In this document: one piece after another, positions 61,114-64,000 of the stretch
Layout: the number at the start of each line of letters is the position of its first letter
Position numbering within the stretch: position 1 is the stretch's first letter
Assembly (NCBI GenBank): GCA_022072055.1
Contig: JAJVIK010000001.1
Span: 186,001 to 250,000 of the forward strand
Length of the DNA stretch: 64,000 bases
Reading direction: 5' to 3'
DNA from: a bacterium
GTDB taxonomy: Bacteria; Hinthialibacterota; Hinthialibacteria; OLB16
Notes under the pieces: generated by a model
Told to the model about the DNA's origin: nothing
Databases searched by the model: none
Seen by the model: only the letters and a program-made list of their open reading frames with translations
Made by a program: the position numbers and the translations under genes

Positions 61114-62504
61114 AGCGCCTCCTCCACCCCCGCGCCTTGCGGGAGCGGCCTGGGCTGGGGTTTGTAGACATCGGGGTTCCGGCGGATCCGTTCGAGCCCC
61201 TTTTCGGCCACTCGCGCAAACGCTTCGGGCTTGATCTTTCCGGAGAGGAGATCCTCAAGCGTGGGAAACCAAACCTCGTTCCGCCAGGTCGGGAAAAGGT
61301 CGAGCAACCGGTTGTCGAAGGTGAAGGCGGCGTTTTCGACAAGGGTCAGGACATCCGCGAGGGTCTGGCCGATCTCTTCCCTCCGAGTGGCCCCTTCGAT
61401 CGAGGAAACAGTCGAAACCGTCTTGACCCATTCCCTCGAGTTCTCGAGTGAAAGCATGAAACGCAAGAGCTCGGCCCCCTCCTCGGGCCTGCCGCCATCC
61501 CTGAAGGCGAGGAAGGCCTGCGCGCCGGCGGCGACCACCGCTCGTTCGCTTCCCTTCCCCCCCTCAAACCGCGGGATGATGAAACAGCTCAGGCGAAAGT
61601 CCTTGGGGAAGGCGTTGCGCATCTCGTTCTCGAGCCAAACCCCGCAGGGGATCATGGCGGCGCGACGGTTGCAGAATTCCAGCTGCGCCTCGGTGTGACT
61701 CATGGTCATCGCGCCTTCCTGGAAATACCGAGTGGTGAAGCTCTGCACCACGCGCGCGGCCTCGATGGCCTCGGGATCGAGAAACGCACCGGGTTCAAAA
61801 TTCTGGCAGCGCTCGACCTTGCGGATCCCGGAAAGACGCTGGAACACGCTCCAATAGAGGGCGTCACCGTAATACGGATACTTCCCCTGGTAAGCGAGCG
61901 GCGCGATGCCCGCCTGCTTGATCTCCTCGCACAGGGTTTCCCACTCACTGAAGGTAGAGGGCAGCTTCCATCCGTGTTTTTCAAAGAGGGTCTTGTCGTA
62001 CCACAGAATCCAGGCATTGAAGGTGAGCGGGATCGCGCAAGTCTGGCCTTCGTAAGTGAAGGGATTCAAGGCCCCGCGCAGAAAGGTTTCCCGCCAGGTC
62101 TTGTTGGATTGGTCGAAGGAGGGGCCATCGAGCCAATCGTTGAGGGAGAAGAGGGCTCCCGCCGGGGCGAGTTTCCAGAACGGCAGCGGGGCGTCGCTGA
62201 TGTCCGGAGGGGCGCCCCGAAGGATGCGTGGGCGGACCTTGTCGATCACGCGCGGGTCGCCCCAAAAATCCACCCGGATGGGTTTGCCGAGCGCGGCGCG
62301 GTGAGCGACAAACCTTTCCACAACCTTTTGGTGCCAGGCCATCCCGAAGCCGCCATCGAAGATGGCCATCTCGACACGGGGGACCCCCTCCTGCTCGCCC
62401 GCCGAACGAAACAATCCGCAACCTTGGAGCGTCGCGCTCGAGAGCGCACCGCATGCCGAGGCCACAAACCGCCGCCTGCCCCACTTCGGTGAAGTCCCGC
62501 GCAT
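61110..62504 (-). CDS. Sugar ABC transporter substrate-binding protein
   Basis: A 464-residue extracytoplasmic binding protein. The N-terminus combines a twin-arginine-like motif (GRRRFVASACGALSS) and a lipobox-like TLQGC with Cys29 as the lipidation residue. The body is an MBP-type (SBP_bac_1) fold: FDGGFGMAWHQKVVERFV, FNAWILWYDKTLFEKHGW, FLAFRDGGRPEEGAELLRFML. First gene of the ABC operon, followed by both permeases. Captures a sugar for import; ligand unknown. The Tat-like signal with a lipobox is unusual for this family, but such double signals are seen in GC-rich lineages. Confidence 0.9.
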   Translation of the reverse strand: MRGTSPKWGRRRFVASACGALSSATLQGCGLFRSAGEQEGVPRVEMAIFDGGFGMAWHQKVVERFVAHRAALGKPIRVDFWGDPRVIDKVRPRILRGAPPDISDAPLPFWKLAPAGALFSLNDWLDGPSFDQSNKTWRETFLRGALNPFTYEGQTCAIPLTFNAWILWYDKTLFEKHGWKLPSTFSEWETLCEEIKQAGIAPLAYQGKYPYYGDALYWSVFQRLSGIRKVERCQNFEPGAFLDPEAIEAARVVQSFTTRYFQEGAMTMSHTEAQLEFCNRRAAMIPCGVWLENEMRNAFPKDFRLSCFIIPRFEGGKGSERAVVAAGAQAFLAFRDGGRPEEGAELLRFMLSLENSREWVKTVSTVSSIEGATRREEIGQTLADVLTLVENAAFTFDNRLLDLFPTWRNEVWFPTLEDLLSGKIKPEAFARVAEKGLERIRRNPDVYKPQPRPLPQGAGVEEAL

Positions 62505-62569
62505 GGCGGGATGGATTGTTCCGAATTGACGCGGGTTGTCCAGGTGGGGCGAATCGTGGAAATTGCAGT

Positions 62570-62776
62570 ATGAAATCGGTTCCTGGGAAAGATTTCATCT
62601 CGGTTCTTGAGCAACCTGGTTGGCGTGTTTTACGGATCAATGGGAGCCACCATGCGTGTGGCAAAACCGGAGACCCTTCAAGAATCTCCTTCCCGGTCCA
62701 TGGCAATCGTCCGATTAAGGAGGGTTTGCTCCTTTACTTCTTGAAACTGGCCGGCCTCACCGAGGACGATCTCTAA
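62570..62776 (+). CDS. HicA-family toxin (orphan)
   Basis: A 68-residue HicA-type mRNA interferase: a small dsRNA-binding-like fold. The catalytic His lies in NGSHHACGKTG (GSHH at 25-28), followed by the typical ISFPVHGNRPIKEGLLLYFLKLAGLTEDDL. HicA toxins cut mRNA and are held by HicB, which also represses the pair. No hicB lies beside it: upstream is the ABC binding-protein gene (opposite strand), downstream a REC-HPt-REC gene whose end overlaps it by four bases (convergent). The longer in-frame region upstream of 62570 lacks family sequence. Either an orphan, a neighbour-independent HicA homologue, or a partner lost. Confidence 0.85.
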   Translation: MKSVPGKDFISVLEQPGWRVLRINGSHHACGKTGDPSRISFPVHGNRPIKEGLLLYFLKLAGLTEDDL

Positions 62777-63978
62777 TCGGATTCCTTGTCCCGTCGTCCC
62801 AACCCGTACACCAACGCCTTCACCGCGAGTTCAATCCACAGGAACGGTTTGGCGATCAAATCGTTGCCGCCGACATCAGTGGAGCGTGAACGGCTTTCAA
62901 AATCGGATAGCGCGGTCACAAAAACCACGGGGGTTTTCGCGTGGTTCGGCAGCAGACGGATTTGCGCGCAGAGATCGAAACCGTTCATCCCCGGCATGTC
63001 CACATCCAGGAAGATCAGGTCGAAGTTGTTTTCCCCGCAGAGCGAAAGCGCGGTAAGCGGGTCCGCCAGGAGCACCGCGCGCAGATTCACCTTCTCCAGG
63101 GCGGCCCCCACGAGACGACGCGAGGTCGAGGAGTCATCCACGGCCAGGATCAAGAACGGTGGAATCCTCTCCGGTTCGGAAGGCGCGCATCGCTCGACCA
63201 GATCGATGAGAATCTCCGTGGCCTGAGAAACAGTCTTAAACGTGGAGGAGGTCACCTGTTGGGGGTGGTCGATCAATTCCTTAAGCAGCGCCTCCAGCGC
63301 GCTCGACATTTCGGCCACCTGATGGAAACCGATGAAGGCCGCCTTGCCCACCAGGGCATGCACGGTGTGGAGCAGCTTCGCCAGGTCGGCCTCTTTGCCT
63401 CCTCCCGCGATCACGGCGCGCAGACGGCTCTCGAGCGACGCCACGATTTGCGCGGCGCCCTCCACGAAGACCTGCTGAAGCTCCACAAGGTGGGCGACAT
63501 CGGCCTCTCCGGCGAGAGTGGACAGCGTCGGCTTGGGAGGAGGCTCGGGAGGAGCGGGCGGCTGCGACTCCGGCTCTCTTTCCGCTCTTGCCCTTGAAGC
63601 TTCCGCCAGGGTCGTTCGAACCAGCTCAACCAGGTGCTTGGGGGTGCAGCCGGCCTTGGTCATACAGCGGTTCGCGCCGGCCTCCCAGGCCGCCTCGACC
63701 TGCGCGCCCGAATACGAGTTGCTGAGCACAACCACGGGAAGGTGATGGGTCTCGCGTCGCGAGCGGATGTTTCGCAGGACCTCAAGCCCGCTCAACCCCG
63801 GCAGAACCAAATCGAGCAGGACCAGATCGAACTGCTTGAAATAAAGACTTTCGATGGCGGATTGTCCGTCATGGGCGCACTCCACCTCATAGCCTTCGCT
63901 ATTCAGCTTCATCCAGTAGACCCGAGACATGATCGGGTCATCATCCACCACCAGGACTCGCTTGGGCCCATCCGCCAT
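62773..63978 (-). CDS. REC-HPt-REC phosphorelay protein
   Basis: A 401-residue cytosolic protein. First receiver 1-125 with acceptor Asp56 (LLDLVLPG) and Asp12-14; a P/E-rich linker about 130-150; an HPt-like helical domain 160-265 with candidate phospho-His207 in HTVHALVGKAAF, matching H-x-(L/I)-x-G of HPt domains; and a second receiver from about 275 with acceptor Asp325 (FLDVDMPG). No DNA-binding or enzymatic output domain follows. The layout suggests an internal phosphorelay or phosphate sink for histidine kinases elsewhere. Its 3' end overlaps the convergent HicA gene by four bases. Its upstream partner lies beyond the right edge. Confidence 0.9.
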   Translation of the reverse strand: MADGPKRVLVVDDDPIMSRVYWMKLNSEGYEVECAHDGQSAIESLYFKQFDLVLLDLVLPGLSGLEVLRNIRSRRETHHLPVVVLSNSYSGAQVEAAWEAGANRCMTKAGCTPKHLVELVRTTLAEASRARAEREPESQPPAPPEPPPKPTLSTLAGEADVAHLVELQQVFVEGAAQIVASLESRLRAVIAGGGKEADLAKLLHTVHALVGKAAFIGFHQVAEMSSALEALLKELIDHPQQVTSSTFKTVSQATEILIDLVERCAPSEPERIPPFLILAVDDSSTSRRLVGAALEKVNLRAVLLADPLTALSLCGENNFDLIFLDVDMPGMNGFDLCAQIRLLPNHAKTPVVFVTALSDFESRSRSTDVGGNDLIAKPFLWIELAVKALVYGLGRRDKESD

Positions 63979-64000
63979 GGAATCGCGCTCATCTGACCTT

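Noticed and set aside
1-64000. CRISPR array, prophage, transposon or tRNA
   Set aside because: No direct repeats of CRISPR type, transposase, integrase, terminal inverted repeats or tRNA cloverleaf were found by eye.

Overview
The window is GC-rich, gene-dense bacterial DNA. About 46 protein-coding genes sit on both strands, with short gaps and many 1-4 bp start/stop overlaps. No rRNA, tRNA, CRISPR array, insertion sequence or phage gene was found. The gene mix includes a DUF1549/DUF1553 protein with a Planctomycete-type cytochrome c domain paired with a Tat-exported DUF1501 protein, a type I sulfatase, a Tat-exported Gfo/Idh/MocA oxidoreductase, several UroD/MtaA-like proteins, P/T-rich secreted proteins, DUF2723 and DUF2298 membrane proteins, homodimeric AceE and IspE. 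This mix suggests a heterotrophic, glycan-degrading Gram-negative bacterium of the PVC/Planctomycetota-like or Sumerlaeota/Hydrogenedentota/Omnitrophota-like uncultivated lineages. That placement is inferred from gene content only; no marker gene here fixes the phylum.

Layout. 1-6.7 kb: a secreted glycosidase-like protein cut by the left edge, rplU without rpmA, a class II aldolase, an acyl-ACP-desaturase-like diiron protein, a LeuC/aconitase-family large subunit and an ADP-ribosylglycohydrolase-family protein. 6.8-16.8 kb: a sulfatase-TPR pair diverging from a plus-strand series (Gfo/Idh oxidoreductase, HEAT-repeat/jelly-roll protein, PHP phosphoesterase, GT-C membrane protein, MFS transporter, YdjY-like protein). 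16.8-24 kb: aceE, whose promoter may give a leaderless mRNA, then a very large secreted heparinase-like polysaccharide lyase. 24.2-31 kb: two GT-C-like membrane proteins and three UroD/MtaA-like proteins. 31-41 kb: a minus-strand block with a 1993-residue fusion (GT39-like + DUF2298 + NHL propeller), a small membrane coiled-coil protein, two sigma-54 response regulators and ispE. 41-48 kb: class III aminotransferase, mobA, cmk, O-antigen ligase-like and DUF2723 membrane proteins. 48-53 kb: a visibly less GC-rich stretch of secreted proteins (tandem-repeat protein, parvulin-type isomerase, 588-residue exoprotein) with two convincing intrinsic terminators. 53-64 kb: an NsrR-like regulator, the DUF1501/DUF1549 pair, a lipid kinase, a sugar ABC importer lacking its ATPase with an alpha/beta hydrolase, an orphan HicA toxin, and a REC-HPt-REC protein.

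How the genes fit together. Two themes dominate. One is capture and breakdown of sulfated or acidic polysaccharide (sulfatase, heparinase-like lyase, glycosidase-like protein, Gfo/Idh oxidoreductases, class II aldolase, ABC sugar importer). The other is extracytoplasmic glycan assembly by lipid-linked GT-C enzymes (five GT-C-like proteins plus an O-antigen ligase-like protein, but no soluble nucleotide-sugar glycosyltransferase in view). Regulation is phosphorelay-rich: three response-regulator proteins, including REC-HPt-REC, occur without any histidine kinase in the window. Housekeeping genes (rplU, aceE, ispE, cmk, mobA) are scattered singly among the accessory genes and have lost their common syntenic partners.
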